Counted from the stretch's first letter, positions 44,825-54,670 are shown. The stretch: 64,000 bases of DNA from Vibrio sp. S17_S38 (GCF_014694375.1 NZ_JAAUWW010000007.1:1-64000), one strand, 5' to 3'. Numbers and translations are program-made. Notes: generated by a model from the letters alone, not told the origin.

Positions 44825-45859
44825 TTAATGGCCAAAGCGAGTCGCTTCAAATCGATTAAGTAATTTATGAATAATCAGGCAGATAAACAAAGTAATAACG
44901 ATAGCAACGGCAATGCTGCTCATTCTATATAACGCACTAAAGAGCAAGTCACTGTTTGGACTCAAGTATTGACCAAATAAAATGCCTAAGGTTGTCATCG
45001 AGCCAAATCCTGCCCCTGAACCACTCGCTTCTTTAACATGCACTTGGCTAAACAGCAGTAAACCAATCCATAACAAAGGCACGACCAAAATCAACATATT
45101 CGACCAATTGTATAAAATGAATTGCACAATAATTCCATAACTGACCCCCAAGATCGTTCCAATCGCTCGTTTGCGGGCATAGGTCAACATGCCATTCCAG
45201 TGCATCGGAAACAGTAATAATAAACTGGTTGCTTGGGCTGACATTGAATCTTGTAAATCCAACACTTGAAATGCCAAATATGAAATGGTCGCCATGGTGG
45301 ATCCTAATATCGCTTCATGCCTCATTCGATTGATATTTTTATCAACTTTCGGAGGTGGCTGACGCGGATCCACATCAGGCCAAATAAGGTGCATCAAATA
45401 CGCGATCAAAATAGCCAATGCCGATGAATAGAAATTATCACCAATCAGCATGCTCAAATCGGTACTTGGAAAACTGGCGAAATGCAGCATGATACTTAGG
45501 TTTAATACGCCCGATGAGCCAAATAAAAACAAATGCCCTTTTGTCATCGCCACAAAGCGGTATAAAAATAATAAGTACACCACAGGCAACATCAAAAATG
45601 GTTTGTCACCGATTGTTCCTGACAACAATCCGACTTCTAATCCGCACATCACAGCCGAAGCCATAACTTGCAAAGCGACACCCTTACTCATTTTTGGGAT
45701 CATACCCAACAACAGTACTGGCATTACGGTATAAAACACCCCATTTTGCCAGTCGAAGAATTTACAAATGGTAAATCCTAGCGCAGCTCCCGTTGCAATA
45801 CGCAAACACTGGCGTACATCATTACGATTCAATGGGTGGTGACGTAATAACATCATCAT
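44825..45859 (-). CDS. DUF2955 family membrane protein (efflux partner)
   Basis: A 344-residue inner-membrane protein with two blocks of hydrophobic helices (about residues 17-155 and 190-335), similar in layout to half of an FUSC/aromatic-acid exporter (AaeB-like). I recognise it as the DUF2955 family, which regularly follows an HlyD-type adaptor gene. The gap to the hlyD gene is 11 bp. Together they probably export a small toxic compound, the identity of which is unknown. Confidence 0.8.
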   Translation of the reverse strand: MMMLLRHHPLNRNDVRQCLRIATGAALGFTICKFFDWQNGVFYTVMPVLLLGMIPKMSKGVALQVMASAVMCGLEVGLLSGTIGDKPFLMLPVVYLLFLYRFVAMTKGHLFLFGSSGVLNLSIMLHFASFPSTDLSMLIGDNFYSSALAILIAYLMHLIWPDVDPRQPPPKVDKNINRMRHEAILGSTMATISYLAFQVLDLQDSMSAQATSLLLLFPMHWNGMLTYARKRAIGTILGVSYGIIVQFILYNWSNMLILVVPLLWIGLLLFSQVHVKEASGSGAGFGSMTTLGILFGQYLSPNSDLLFSALYRMSSIAVAIVITLFICLIIHKLLNRFEATRFGH

Positions 45860-45870
45860 TCATCTCCCAC

Positions 45871-46929
45871 TTAATAAATGTAATGCAAGGCACTAATAAA
45901 TTTGATTTGTAGATACGCCAATCCAGCTAAAATGCTGTTATCTGGCACCAATTGAGCACTGGCTCTCGCGCCTGCTGGTAGTGCAAAATCAACTGCTTTA
46001 TCGAGAGTGAAATGGACACGCATTCTTTGAGCGTCTCGCACCCAACGAGTTGAAGACTGCGGCGTGGCCAATTCACCATTGGCATCAAACTGTCCAGCGC
46101 TAACACCTGCATCCAAACTTTGTACAGTGGCTTTAAATACTTGCCCAGGTTTACCATCAAAAGTGATGTAAGCTTTATCTCCAGAAACTGTATCCATGAT
46201 ATTTTTCTCACGAAAGTCGGCGATGATGTCCACATCTTGTGAAACTAACGCTAATGCTGGACTACCTGCGGATTTGAAGATGCCTTTTTCCAAGTGTAAG
46301 TTTGTAATTAACCCATCTTTTTCGGCTCTCACCTTAGTGTATACAAGATTCAGCTGCGCTTGTTGAAGGTGGTTTTGAGCTTGTCGAACTTGCAGATTGG
46401 ACTCTCCACTTAATCCTCTGGTCACTTTCAATTTTTCCAATTGAGCCTGTACAGAAAGAAGATTCGCTCGTGCTGAAATAGCACTACTATCGGCTTGGTC
46501 TTTTTCTTGACGAGACACACCGTGATTAGCAAACAGGTTATCCATTCGTTTTGCTTCACGATTCTTCTGGGTAGAAACGCTTTGGCTTGCTCTCACTTCT
46601 GCTTGAGCGGCTTTAATGGAAGCATCAAGTTCATCATTATTCTGACGTGCTTGCTCTAAAGCCAGTTGAGCTTCATCGACAGCCAATTGAAAAGGAGCGG
46701 GATCAATTTCAAACAAAACATCACCTTTAGCTACGATCTGATTGTTATCAACATTCACTTTTTCAACCTTGCCACTAATACGCGGCGCAACCTTAGTGAT
46801 CGCACGAGTTGCCATTGATTCAGTGGTTAACGGTAAGTTTAAATCAGCAAATAAAAAGTATAAAAACATTAAAGCAAATCCCGCCATCGCAATTCGGATT
46901 AGGCGAGAAAATTGTTCATCTGGGGTCAT
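45871..46929 (-). CDS. HlyD-family membrane fusion protein
   Basis: A 352-residue periplasmic adaptor of the EmrA/AaeA type. There is one N-terminal membrane helix (about residues 10-28), a biotinyl-lipoyl-like motif split around a long coiled coil (residues 60-190: NVDNNQIVAKGDVLFEIDP, then heptads with many Gln/Ala) and a beta-barrel part (about 210-340). It is the second gene of the MarR-HlyD-DUF2955 operon and would link the inner-membrane pump to an outer-membrane channel encoded elsewhere. Confidence 0.88.
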   Translation of the reverse strand: MTPDEQFSRLIRIAMAGFALMFLYFLFADLNLPLTTESMATRAITKVAPRISGKVEKVNVDNNQIVAKGDVLFEIDPAPFQLAVDEAQLALEQARQNNDELDASIKAAQAEVRASQSVSTQKNREAKRMDNLFANHGVSRQEKDQADSSAISARANLLSVQAQLEKLKVTRGLSGESNLQVRQAQNHLQQAQLNLVYTKVRAEKDGLITNLHLEKGIFKSAGSPALALVSQDVDIIADFREKNIMDTVSGDKAYITFDGKPGQVFKATVQSLDAGVSAGQFDANGELATPQSSTRWVRDAQRMRVHFTLDKAVDFALPAGARASAQLVPDNSILAGLAYLQIKFISALHYIY

Positions 46930-47001
46930 AATATTCTCTAAATAAAATAAGCGTATCGTCAGTCGTGATTGAGTGCGATACGTAAAGGGAAAGTTGAGGA
47001 T

Positions 47002-47457
47002 TTAAGGGTGTAACTGCTCAAACGCATTGTGAGAAATGAGATCGATCATGCGTTCAAATTCTTGCAACTGTTGCTCGCTAATACCTAACAGCACTTTGTC
47101 TCTAACGTTAAAAATGCGGGTTTCCATCTGGGATAAAACATCCTTACCATTATCAGTCAGGCTGACAATTCGAGCTCGTTTATCATGAGGGCATGAAATA
47201 CGAACCACTAATTGCTGTTGCTCCAATTGATTCAATGTTCGCATTAACGATGGCAATTCAATCTCAAGGCCATCCGCCAAGACTTTTTGGCTCACATTAT
47301 CGCCAAGATTTCTTAACTTCCACAATGCGGTCCAGCGAGGATGCGTTAAACCTAAAGGCGCCAATTCAGCATCTGCTACCATTCTCCATAAACGAGTCAA
47401 GCGGCCTAAACGTTCTGCCAACGGTAAATGCTGTAACTTAGTGGTGTGGCATTCCAT
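47002..47457 (-). CDS. MarR/SlyA-family transcriptional regulator
   Basis: A 151-residue winged-helix regulator: RWTALWKLRNLGDNVSQKVLADGLEIELPSLMRTLNQLEQQQLVVR is the DNA-binding core (residues 42-90), with the wing CPHDKRARIVSLTDNG. It precedes the hlyD and DUF2955 genes by 72 bp and probably represses them until a ligand binds. The upstream promoter has a perfect TATAAT box bracketed by an inverted repeat, consistent with autorepression. Confidence 0.88.
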   Translation of the reverse strand: MECHTTKLQHLPLAERLGRLTRLWRMVADAELAPLGLTHPRWTALWKLRNLGDNVSQKVLADGLEIELPSLMRTLNQLEQQQLVVRISCPHDKRARIVSLTDNGKDVLSQMETRIFNVRDKVLLGISEQQLQEFERMIDLISHNAFEQLHP

Positions 47458-47479
47458 TGATTTATCTCTCTATTTTCAC

Positions 47480-47504
47480 TCACCTGTATGTATTATAAAG
47501 GTGA
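47480..47504 (-). promoter_or_regulatory. Promoter/operator of the MarR-HlyD-DUF2955 operon
   Basis: On the minus strand a perfect -10 box TATAAT (47497-47492) lies inside the inverted repeat TCACCT-N13-AGGTGA, 35 bp before the MarR start codon. The -35 is weak (TTAATA). Such a dyad across the -10 box is a usual site for MarR-type autorepression. Confidence 0.45.
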
Positions 47505-47693
47505 ATAAGCATTTATTAATCATCAGTACATACTTACTAAACAATCACCAACCAAATAGTTAGCAGGCTAAGCATAACAAGCGTCCATTATAAGTAATTA
47601 GCAGGCTAAGTAAATAGCCCTACACTTTTAACTCACAAATAAATACCCAAAAGAAACATTTACTAACTTTTATGCACAATTAGACATCATTTC

Positions 47694-47709
47694 ATTGACA
47701 TAAATCACA
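47694..47709 (+). promoter_or_regulatory. CRP-like box upstream of the PQQ glucose dehydrogenase
   Basis: ATTGA-cataaa-TCACA matches 8 of the 10 conserved bases of TGTGA-N6-TCACA and lies about 70 bp before the gcd ATG. Between it and the MarR promoter the 320-bp spacer holds two near-repeats of TTAGCAGGCTAAG (about 47560-47610), each itself partly palindromic. Confidence 0.5.
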
Positions 47710-47777
47710 AAGTAACCCAACGTATATAAAGGTTATTATTGTTTTTATTGGATTAAATCTACTCAAAGGGAGTTCAC

Positions 47778-50150
47778 ATGAAATTTTTCTCCGTTATATT
47801 CATGCTGCTTGGTCTAGTGCTTGCCGCTGGCGGTGCATGGCTAATGACGCTCGGTGGCAACTGGTACTATCTATTTGCTGGTATTGGTTTTTTCGCAACT
47901 GGCCTTTGTATCTGGCAAACCAAACGTACAGTATCCCATTATATTTATACCGTTTTTCTACTGGTAACGACGGCTTGGGCATTCTCAGAAACAGGTTTTG
48001 ATTGGTGGCCTCTATCAACTCGTATGGGCCTACCGCTATTACTCGCCATTCCACTATTAGTCACTTATAAACAAGCGAGTCGTGTATCAACCGTTTCTCT
48101 TCTGGTAGTTTGGGGGCTCAGCGCCATCGCTACTTTAGGGTCAATCTTCAATTTAACTCACGATATTGCCGGTAATTTACCGACAGAAGTTGTGAGTGCT
48201 ACGCCAGATATGGGTGGAATTAAAGATGACGCTTGGACGAGTTACGGTCGTAGTAATTATGGTCAGCGCTACTCTCCTCTTGATCAAATCACGCCAAAAA
48301 ATGTCGGACAATTAACACAAGCTTGGCAGATTGAAACAGGCGATCAAAAAGGCCCGAATGATATTGGTGAAACCACCTATCAAGCCACGCCAATCAAACT
48401 TGGCAACACGTTATATTTATGTACACCACATAACTGGTTAGTCGCGCTTAATGCCGATACGGGTGAAAAACGCTGGGTATTTGATGCGAAAGTGCCACCA
48501 GAAAGCCAACGCCAACACCAAACTTGTCGTGGCGTATCCTTCCTTCCAGCTCAAAGTGAAACTGCTGCTGAGCAAACTAAGCAAGATGCGGCTGAAGTAA
48601 TCACAGCAAAAGCAAATGCGCATACAGAATCTTTGCCGAGCACCACTTGTGATGCACAGTTGTTTTTACCAACTTCGGATGCTCGCTTAATCGCACTCGA
48701 TCCTAAAACCGGTGCACGATGCAGCAACTTTGCTAAAGATGGCGTATTAGATTTAATGCAAAATATGCCGTACAAACAAGCGGGCTATTACTACTCAACT
48801 TCACCTCCAATTGTGACTAATGGTGTTGTGGTCGTATCTGGTGCAGTTAACGATAACTACGATATCAACTCCCCTTCAGGTGTGATCCGTGCTTATGATG
48901 CCAAAACTGGTGAATTAAAATGGAACTGGGACTCTGCTAATCCTGATGACACATCTCCAATTGCTGATGGCAAAACCTATACGGTTAGCTCACCAAACAG
49001 TTGGTCTGTGGCCAGTGCGGATGCGAAGTTAGGTTTAATTTACTTCCCTATGGGTAACCGTACTCCCGATCAATTGGGTATGTACCGTAATAAAAACGAA
49101 GAAAAATATTCAAGTTCAGTGGTCGCGCTTGACGTCAAAACTGGTCAAGCGAAATGGGTACAACAATTTGTGCACCATGACTTATGGGATATGGATACTC
49201 CAGCGCAACCAAGTTTAGTTGATATCACGACTAAAGATGGCGTTCAACCTGGCCTTGTCGTTCCAACAAAACAAGGTGATGTTTACGTATTAAATCGTGC
49301 AACTGGCGAACCTCTTTTACCTATTACGGAAGAACCAGCACCCAAAGGTGCAATGAAAGGTGATTTCTCAGCTGAGACTCAACCAGTTTCTGCTTTAAGC
49401 TTCAACCCACCAAAATTGAAAGAAACGGATATGTGGGGCGGTACGCTTATTGATCAAATGATCTGTCGTATCCAATTCAAAAAACTGCGTTATGACGGTC
49501 GTTACACTCCACCATCAGAACAAGGAACAATTGTTTACCCAGGTAACTTTGGTGTCTTTAACTGGGGTGGCGTAGCGGTGGATCCTAAACGCCAAATCAT
49601 GTTTGGTATGCCATTGAATTTAGCGTTTGTGTCAACTGTGATGCCAAAATCACCAAATGACAAACCAAATGCTGAATACAATAAAGGCGAACATGGTGTC
49701 AATGCCAACAATGGCGCACCTTACGCGGTGGAGCTTAAACCGTTCCTATCGCCAATCGGTGTTCCATGTCAGCAACCACCTTGGGGTTATGTTGCAGGTG
49801 CTAACCTAGCAACGGGTAAAATCGCATGGCAACATAAAAATGGTACGGTGGAAGATATGACACCATTACCACTTCCTTTCAAAATGGGTGTTCCGGGGAT
49901 CGGTGGTCCAATAATGACGGGTGGCGGTGTTGCCTTCCTAGCGGCATCTGTTGATAACTATATCCGTGCTTATGATGTAACTAGCGGTGATGTGTTATGG
50001 AAATCACGCCTTCCTGCGGGTGGCCAAGCAACACCAATGACCTACCTAAACAGTAAAGGTGAACAAATGGTCGTGCTCGTTGCTGGTGGACATGGTTCTA
50101 TTGGCACCAAAACTGGTGATTTTGTGATGGCTTATAAACTAGAAAAATAA
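47778..50150 (+). CDS. gcd: Membrane-bound PQQ-dependent glucose dehydrogenase
   Basis: Gcd oxidises glucose (or quinate/shikimate in relatives) in the periplasm and passes electrons to ubiquinone. The 790-residue protein has about five N-terminal membrane helices (residues 1-140) and an eight-bladed PQQ propeller (about 155-790; segments DAWTSYGRSNYGQRYSPLDQI, VALNADTGEKRWVFDAKV, HHDLWDMDTPAQPSLVDI). Length agrees with the family. ATG 47778 has a GGGAG ribosome binding site. No pqq biosynthesis genes are in the window, so the cofactor must come from elsewhere in the genome or from outside. A CRP-like box suggests catabolite control. Confidence 0.9.
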   Translation: MKFFSVIFMLLGLVLAAGGAWLMTLGGNWYYLFAGIGFFATGLCIWQTKRTVSHYIYTVFLLVTTAWAFSETGFDWWPLSTRMGLPLLLAIPLLVTYKQASRVSTVSLLVVWGLSAIATLGSIFNLTHDIAGNLPTEVVSATPDMGGIKDDAWTSYGRSNYGQRYSPLDQITPKNVGQLTQAWQIETGDQKGPNDIGETTYQATPIKLGNTLYLCTPHNWLVALNADTGEKRWVFDAKVPPESQRQHQTCRGVSFLPAQSETAAEQTKQDAAEVITAKANAHTESLPSTTCDAQLFLPTSDARLIALDPKTGARCSNFAKDGVLDLMQNMPYKQAGYYYSTSPPIVTNGVVVVSGAVNDNYDINSPSGVIRAYDAKTGELKWNWDSANPDDTSPIADGKTYTVSSPNSWSVASADAKLGLIYFPMGNRTPDQLGMYRNKNEEKYSSSVVALDVKTGQAKWVQQFVHHDLWDMDTPAQPSLVDITTKDGVQPGLVVPTKQGDVYVLNRATGEPLLPITEEPAPKGAMKGDFSAETQPVSALSFNPPKLKETDMWGGTLIDQMICRIQFKKLRYDGRYTPPSEQGTIVYPGNFGVFNWGGVAVDPKRQIMFGMPLNLAFVSTVMPKSPNDKPNAEYNKGEHGVNANNGAPYAVELKPFLSPIGVPCQQPPWGYVAGANLATGKIAWQHKNGTVEDMTPLPLPFKMGVPGIGGPIMTGGGVAFLAASVDNYIRAYDVTSGDVLWKSRLPAGGQATPMTYLNSKGEQMVVLVAGGHGSIGTKTGDFVMAYKLEK

Positions 50151-50183
50151 GCGCTCATCATAAATAAGTAAAACGATGAAGTT

Positions 50184-50217
50184 AAAGATGGTAAGGATAC
50201 GTTCCTGCCATCTTTTT
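50184..50217 (+). terminator. Intrinsic terminator of gcd
   Basis: AAAGATGG ... CCATCTTTTT with an inner AGGA/TCCT pairing, about 35 bp past the gcd stop codon. Confidence 0.8.
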
Positions 50218-50355
50218 GCATTAATACAGGATTCAAATAAAAAATCAGATGTGGTATTCTTCGCCACCCTTTTTATCCTTATACTTTTTAATCAATTTGT
50301 ATTTTTCTTATTTGACTAAACTGATAAGACTTAACTCAACAAAAGTGAATCGTTC

Positions 50356-50982
50356 ATGATCGGCAAAGGTACGCTTTATATCGTTTCCGCTCCAAGTGGT
50401 GCTGGTAAATCGAGCTTAATTTCAACCATGTTAGAGAAAAACCCTAACTACGCGATGAAAGTGTCTATTTCACATACCACACGCGATCAGCGTCCTGGTG
50501 AAGTGGATGGCGTCCACTATCATTTTGTTGAAAAAGAACACTTTGTTGAATTAATGGACAATGGGGTTTTTCTTGAACACGCAGAAGTTTTTGGTAATTA
50601 CTATGGAACGTCTCGCGTGTGGATTGAAGATAATCTAAAAAAAGGCATTGATGTGTTTCTCGATATTGATTGGCAAGGCGCTCGTCAAATTCGCAAACAA
50701 ATGCCGCACGCAAAAGGTATCTTCATTTTACCTCCATCTAATGGCGAACTAGAACGTCGTTTAAATACGCGTGGTCAAGATAGTGACGAAGTAATTGCAG
50801 GACGCATGAGCAAGGCAAAATCAGAAATTTCACACTACAACGAATACGACTATCTGATTATTAATGATGACTTTGATGCTGCATTAATGGACTTTAAAGC
50901 CATTATTCGCGCAGAGCGTCTAAAACAAGATAAACAAGCCACTAAATTTAATGGCATGTTAAACGCTTTACTATCTGAATAA
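50356..50982 (+). CDS. gmk: Guanylate kinase
   Basis: Gmk phosphorylates GMP to GDP. The 208-residue protein starts [22 protein letters not shown] with the P-loop at residues 12-19 and has the GMP-binding segment [20 protein letters not shown] near residue 39. It begins the conserved gmk-rpoZ-spoT order and marks the right border of the accessory region. Confidence 0.96.
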   Translation: MIGKGTLYIVSAPSGAGKSSLISTMLEKNPNYAMKVSISHTTRDQRPGEVDGVHYHFVEKEHFVELMDNGVFLEHAEVFGNYYGTSRVWIEDNLKKGIDVFLDIDWQGARQIRKQMPHAKGIFILPPSNGELERRLNTRGQDSDEVIAGRMSKAKSEISHYNEYDYLIINDDFDAALMDFKAIIRAERLKQDKQATKFNGMLNALLSE

Positions 50983-51057
50983 TAAAGGTTTAGGCCTTCG
51001 TTTTATTCAAATCAATAACGACGAGTCTTATTGCTAGAATCTCTCGCGGTAAGACTG

Positions 51058-51063
51058 TATAAT
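51058..51063 (+). promoter_or_regulatory. Candidate -10 box for rpoZ
   Basis: A perfect TATAAT lies 41 bp before the rpoZ ATG. No good -35 box stands at 16-18 bp; TTGCTA is 21 bp away. The assignment is therefore tentative. Confidence 0.4.
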
Positions 51064-51103
51064 TTCCCGTCATTCTAAATAAAATTCACTAATTGGAGTC
51101 ATC

Positions 51104-51376
51104 ATGGCACGCGTAACTGTCCAAGACGCTGTTGAAAAAGTCGGTAACCGTTTCGACCTAGTCCTTATTGCGGCTCGCCGCGCTCGTCAAATGCAAACTG
51201 GCAACAAAGATGCATTGGTTCCTGAAGAAAATGATAAAACAACCGTGATCGCATTACGCGAAATCGAAGAAGGTTTAATCACTAAAGAAGTATTAGACGC
51301 TCGTGAACGTCAAGAGCAGCAAGAGCAAGATGCCGCTGAACTTGCAGCAGTAAGCAGCATCGTTCACAACCGTTAA
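51104..51376 (+). CDS. rpoZ: RNA polymerase omega subunit
   Basis: Omega is the small assembly subunit of RNA polymerase and part of a ppGpp site. The 90-residue protein begins [33 protein letters not shown], typical of proteobacterial omega. ATG follows TTGGAG. It lies 26 bp before spoT, with which it is cotranscribed in other gammaproteobacteria. Confidence 0.96.
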   Translation: MARVTVQDAVEKVGNRFDLVLIAARRARQMQTGNKDALVPEENDKTTVIALREIEEGLITKEVLDARERQEQQEQDAAELAAVSSIVHNR

Positions 51377-51402
51377 TATTTCGACAGTCTGGGCGTATCA
51401 CA

Positions 51403-53535
51403 TTGCATCTATTTGAAAGTTTAAAAGTCGTAGCCCAAGAGTATTTAACAGAGCCTCAATTAGAGACTTTGTATGATGCTTATATCGTGGCAAAAAATGC
51501 TCACGAAGGCCAATTCCGTTCCAGTGGTGAACCTTATATAATTCACCCTGTTGCGGTGGCTCGCATCTTGGCAGAAATGCACCTTGATGACGAAACACTA
51601 ATGGCAGCCTTGCTGCATGATGTAATTGAAGATACTGAGATTTCAAAAGAAGATCTCGCCGCCCAGTTTGGTGAAACGGTAGCGGAATTAGTTGATGGGG
51701 TTTCCAAGCTCGATAAACTAAAATTCCGCGACCGAAAAGAAGCACAAGCTGAAAACTTTCGTAAAATGATCTTAGCCATGGTGCAAGACATTCGCGTGAT
51801 CTTAATTAAGCTTGCCGACCGTACTCACAATATGCGCACATTAGGGGCCCTTCGTCCTGATAAGCGTCGCCGTATTGCTCGTGAAACGTTAGAAATATTC
51901 TCTCCACTTGCCCACCGTTTAGGTATTCATAACATTAAAATCGAACTGGAAGAGCTCGGTTTTGAAGCCTTATACCCTAATCGTTATCGTGTACTGCGCG
52001 AAGTTGTGAAAGCGGCTCGTGGTAACCGTAAAGAAATGATCCAACGAATCCACAGTGAAATTGAAGGCCGCCTTGAAGATTTTGGCTTACAGTTTCGAGT
52101 ATTGGGTCGCGAAAAAAACCTCTATTCTATCTACAATAAAATGCGCACTAAAGAACAGCGATTCCATACCATTATGGACATCTACGCTTTTCGTGTGATT
52201 GTGGATACACCCGACACTTGCTATCGAGTTTTAGGTCAAGTACACAACCTGTACAAACCTCGCCCGAGTAAGATGAAAGATTATATCGCGGTACCGAAAG
52301 CGAATGGATATCAATCCTTACATACCTCAATGGTTGGGCCACATGGCGTACCGGTTGAAGTACAAATTCGTACCGAAGATATGGACCAAATGGCAGACAA
52401 AGGTGTGGCAGCGCACTGGTCTTATAAAGCCAATGGTGAAAGCTCTGGCACCACCGCGCAAATCAAAGCGCAACGTTGGATGCAAAGCCTACTTGAATTA
52501 CAGCAAAGTGCGGGTAATTCATTCGAATTTATTGAAAACGTAAAATCTGACTTGTTCCCAGATGAAATTTTCGTCTTTACACCAAAAGGTCGTATTGTCG
52601 AATTACCTGCTGGTGCAACCGCAGTCGATTTTGCTTACGCCGTTCATACTGATGTTGGGAATACTTGTGTTGGCGCTCGTGTTGACCGTAATCCTTACCC
52701 ATTAAGTAAAGATCTCAAGAATGGTCAGACTATCGAAATCATTAGTGCTCCCGGCGCTCGTCCGAATGCTGCATGGCTCAATTATGTCGTCACCTCACGT
52801 GCTCGTACTAAAATCCGCCAAGTGCTAAAAACCATGCGTCGTGAAGAGTCAATTGCGCTAGGTCGTCGTTTATTAAATCACGCTTTAGGCGAGTTCTCGA
52901 TTGCTGATATAACACCAGAGAATATTACTCATGTGTTATCGGATCTCCGATTAGAATCGGTGACTGACTTATTGGCAGACATTGGTTTAGGCGAGTTAAT
53001 GAGTGTCGTAATTGCCCGTCGTTTATTAGGCGATGCTGACGAATTGACCGAAGTAAAAACGTTCGACAAAAACGGTAATCCGACCATCAACAATAAATTG
53101 GCTATTCGTGGCGCGGAAGGTATTTTGCTCACTTACGCGAAATGCTGCCACCCAATTCCCGGCGACGATATTATTGCCCATGTTTCACCAGGTCGGGGTT
53201 TAGTCGTTCACCGTGAAACCTGTCCAAACGTTCGTGGTTATCAAAAAGAACCCGATCGTTATATGAGCGTGGAATGGTCAAAAGATTTTGATCAAGAATT
53301 TATCTCTGAAATCAGTGTTGATATGCAAAATAGCCAAGGGGCTTTAGCAAGTCTGACCAACGTAGTGTCATCGACAGGATCAAATATCCATGGCATCACA
53401 ACAGAAGAAAAAGATGGTCGTCTCTATACCGTGACTTTGTTGCTCACCACTAAAGATCGTGTGCACTTAGCCAGTATAATGAAACGTATCCGCGTTATGC
53501 CGCATACTCTGAAAGTGCGTCGTTCTCGTAACTAG
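51403..53535 (+). CDS. spoT: Bifunctional (p)ppGpp synthase/hydrolase SpoT
   Basis: SpoT degrades and makes the stringent-response alarmone (p)ppGpp. The 710-residue protein has the HD hydrolase domain (residues 20-160, with IIHPVAVARILAEMHLDDETLMAALLHDVIEDT), the synthetase domain (about 190-350), the TGS domain (about 385-450, DEIFVFTPKGRIVELPAGATAVDFAYAVHTDVG) and a C-terminal ACT domain (about 635-705). The start is TTG at 51403, the same codon as in E. coli spoT, with the N-terminus LFESLKVVAQEYL. All domains are intact. Confidence 0.96.
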   Translation: MHLFESLKVVAQEYLTEPQLETLYDAYIVAKNAHEGQFRSSGEPYIIHPVAVARILAEMHLDDETLMAALLHDVIEDTEISKEDLAAQFGETVAELVDGVSKLDKLKFRDRKEAQAENFRKMILAMVQDIRVILIKLADRTHNMRTLGALRPDKRRRIARETLEIFSPLAHRLGIHNIKIELEELGFEALYPNRYRVLREVVKAARGNRKEMIQRIHSEIEGRLEDFGLQFRVLGREKNLYSIYNKMRTKEQRFHTIMDIYAFRVIVDTPDTCYRVLGQVHNLYKPRPSKMKDYIAVPKANGYQSLHTSMVGPHGVPVEVQIRTEDMDQMADKGVAAHWSYKANGESSGTTAQIKAQRWMQSLLELQQSAGNSFEFIENVKSDLFPDEIFVFTPKGRIVELPAGATAVDFAYAVHTDVGNTCVGARVDRNPYPLSKDLKNGQTIEIISAPGARPNAAWLNYVVTSRARTKIRQVLKTMRREESIALGRRLLNHALGEFSIADITPENITHVLSDLRLESVTDLLADIGLGELMSVVIARRLLGDADELTEVKTFDKNGNPTINNKLAIRGAEGILLTYAKCCHPIPGDDIIAHVSPGRGLVVHRETCPNVRGYQKEPDRYMSVEWSKDFDQEFISEISVDMQNSQGALASLTNVVSSTGSNIHGITTEEKDGRLYTVTLLLTTKDRVHLASIMKRIRVMPHTLKVRRSRN

Positions 53536-53651
53536 TTCGACATATGTTTAAGATATTCTCATCTCAATATAAAGTACTCACTATTCTTGATTAGAAAGTG
53601 AGTACTTAGATACTTTGATTCCAAACCTTTCTATTTAGAATTTATACCCAA

Positions 53652-54488
53652 TCACGATTCATGCGCCACAGTATTCGTGCTCTCAAAGATCTTATCTGCA
53701 GAAGCGGTGACAAACCCTTGATATAATTCACCCTCCTTCATTCCATCAGCTGGATAGCGTTGAGAGAATTCATAAAAACCCGCCGGAATAGTCAATCGAC
53801 CATCAATGAATTCAACCTCAACCAAATCAGCCATGGTTGAAGATTGCTCTAACCCTACCTCTGGAGAACCTTTAATCACTCCGCCAGCAGCATTCATCAC
53901 AAAGCTATGCCACACTAAAAAGTCACTCATTGGCTCCAAGCCAGAAAACCCCGCTAAATCATTAACACTCACGGTGAAATGATTGGCTCCAAAACCATGA
54001 GCTGCCACCCAAGCGGCATACTCACTTTCTTTAGCAAGTTCTTGATATTGCTCAGTCGTGATCCGCCAAGGTCTACCTTGATATAAAAATTCAGCCTTGT
54101 CAGTATATTGCATTGGTAAATCATGGATAAGATTTGACACTATCTGATTAAGCGTATCCGAACATTGATCAAGCAATAGCTCACTAATAAACACTTTCGG
54201 TAGCTTAGGATCGGAGTGCTGATAATGGTGCGCGTAGAGCTTCTTATCGGTAAAGTGATACTCTCCTTTCTGTTCATAACCCAAAGCAATAAAGTGCTGA
54301 GCCAGTTTATCTAAACCTAGTTTATCCCCAGAAAAAGTACGTAATGCAATATGGTCATTGATTAATGGTGCCTCTTTACTCAATACTTTCTTTGCACTCA
54401 ATAGGCTTTTCACCTTTAAAGCGGAAGGACACAAACGTTCGGTGTAATCTTGCCAAAAGTGCTCAAATAAAGATTCTACAGCAGACAT
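53652..54488 (-). CDS. DUF1338 family protein (2-oxoadipate dioxygenase-like)
   Basis: A 278-residue member of the DUF1338 family. Some family members (HglS/YdcJ group) are Fe(II)-dependent decarboxylating dioxygenases that turn 2-oxoadipate into D-2-hydroxyglutarate; whether this shorter one does so is unknown. Candidate metal ligands are His near residue 45 (NDHIALRTF), a His in GFGANHFTVSVND and a late Glu in the segment DLVEVEF. ATG at 54488 after TAGGAGT was chosen instead of the earlier frame start. A dyad AATATCTGAGA/TCTCAAATATT (54533-54561) lies just upstream. Confidence 0.75.
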   Translation of the reverse strand: MSAVESLFEHFWQDYTERLCPSALKVKSLLSAKKVLSKEAPLINDHIALRTFSGDKLGLDKLAQHFIALGYEQKGEYHFTDKKLYAHHYQHSDPKLPKVFISELLLDQCSDTLNQIVSNLIHDLPMQYTDKAEFLYQGRPWRITTEQYQELAKESEYAAWVAAHGFGANHFTVSVNDLAGFSGLEPMSDFLVWHSFVMNAAGGVIKGSPEVGLEQSSTMADLVEVEFIDGRLTIPAGFYEFSQRYPADGMKEGELYQGFVTASADKIFESTNTVAHES

Positions 54489-54635
54489 GTAAACTCCTAC
54501 TATTCCTGTAAGAACATTAAATTTATACCGTGAATATCTGAGACTTATCATCTCAAATATTGGAAGTATCCGTTAATAATCTTAAGTGTAGTTCAGAGTA
54601 GAAAAATGCTTTGAGTATTGAGTCTAGAAATTGAA

Positions 54636-54670
54636 AAAACATTAGGATAAAAAGTTATTATCCTAATGTT
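54636..54670 (-). terminator. Intrinsic terminator of argD
   Basis: Perfect 13-bp arms AACATTAGGATAA and TTATCCTAATGTT with a 7-base loop; on the minus strand TTTTTT follows. It lies 83 bp past the argD stop codon. Confidence 0.85.
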
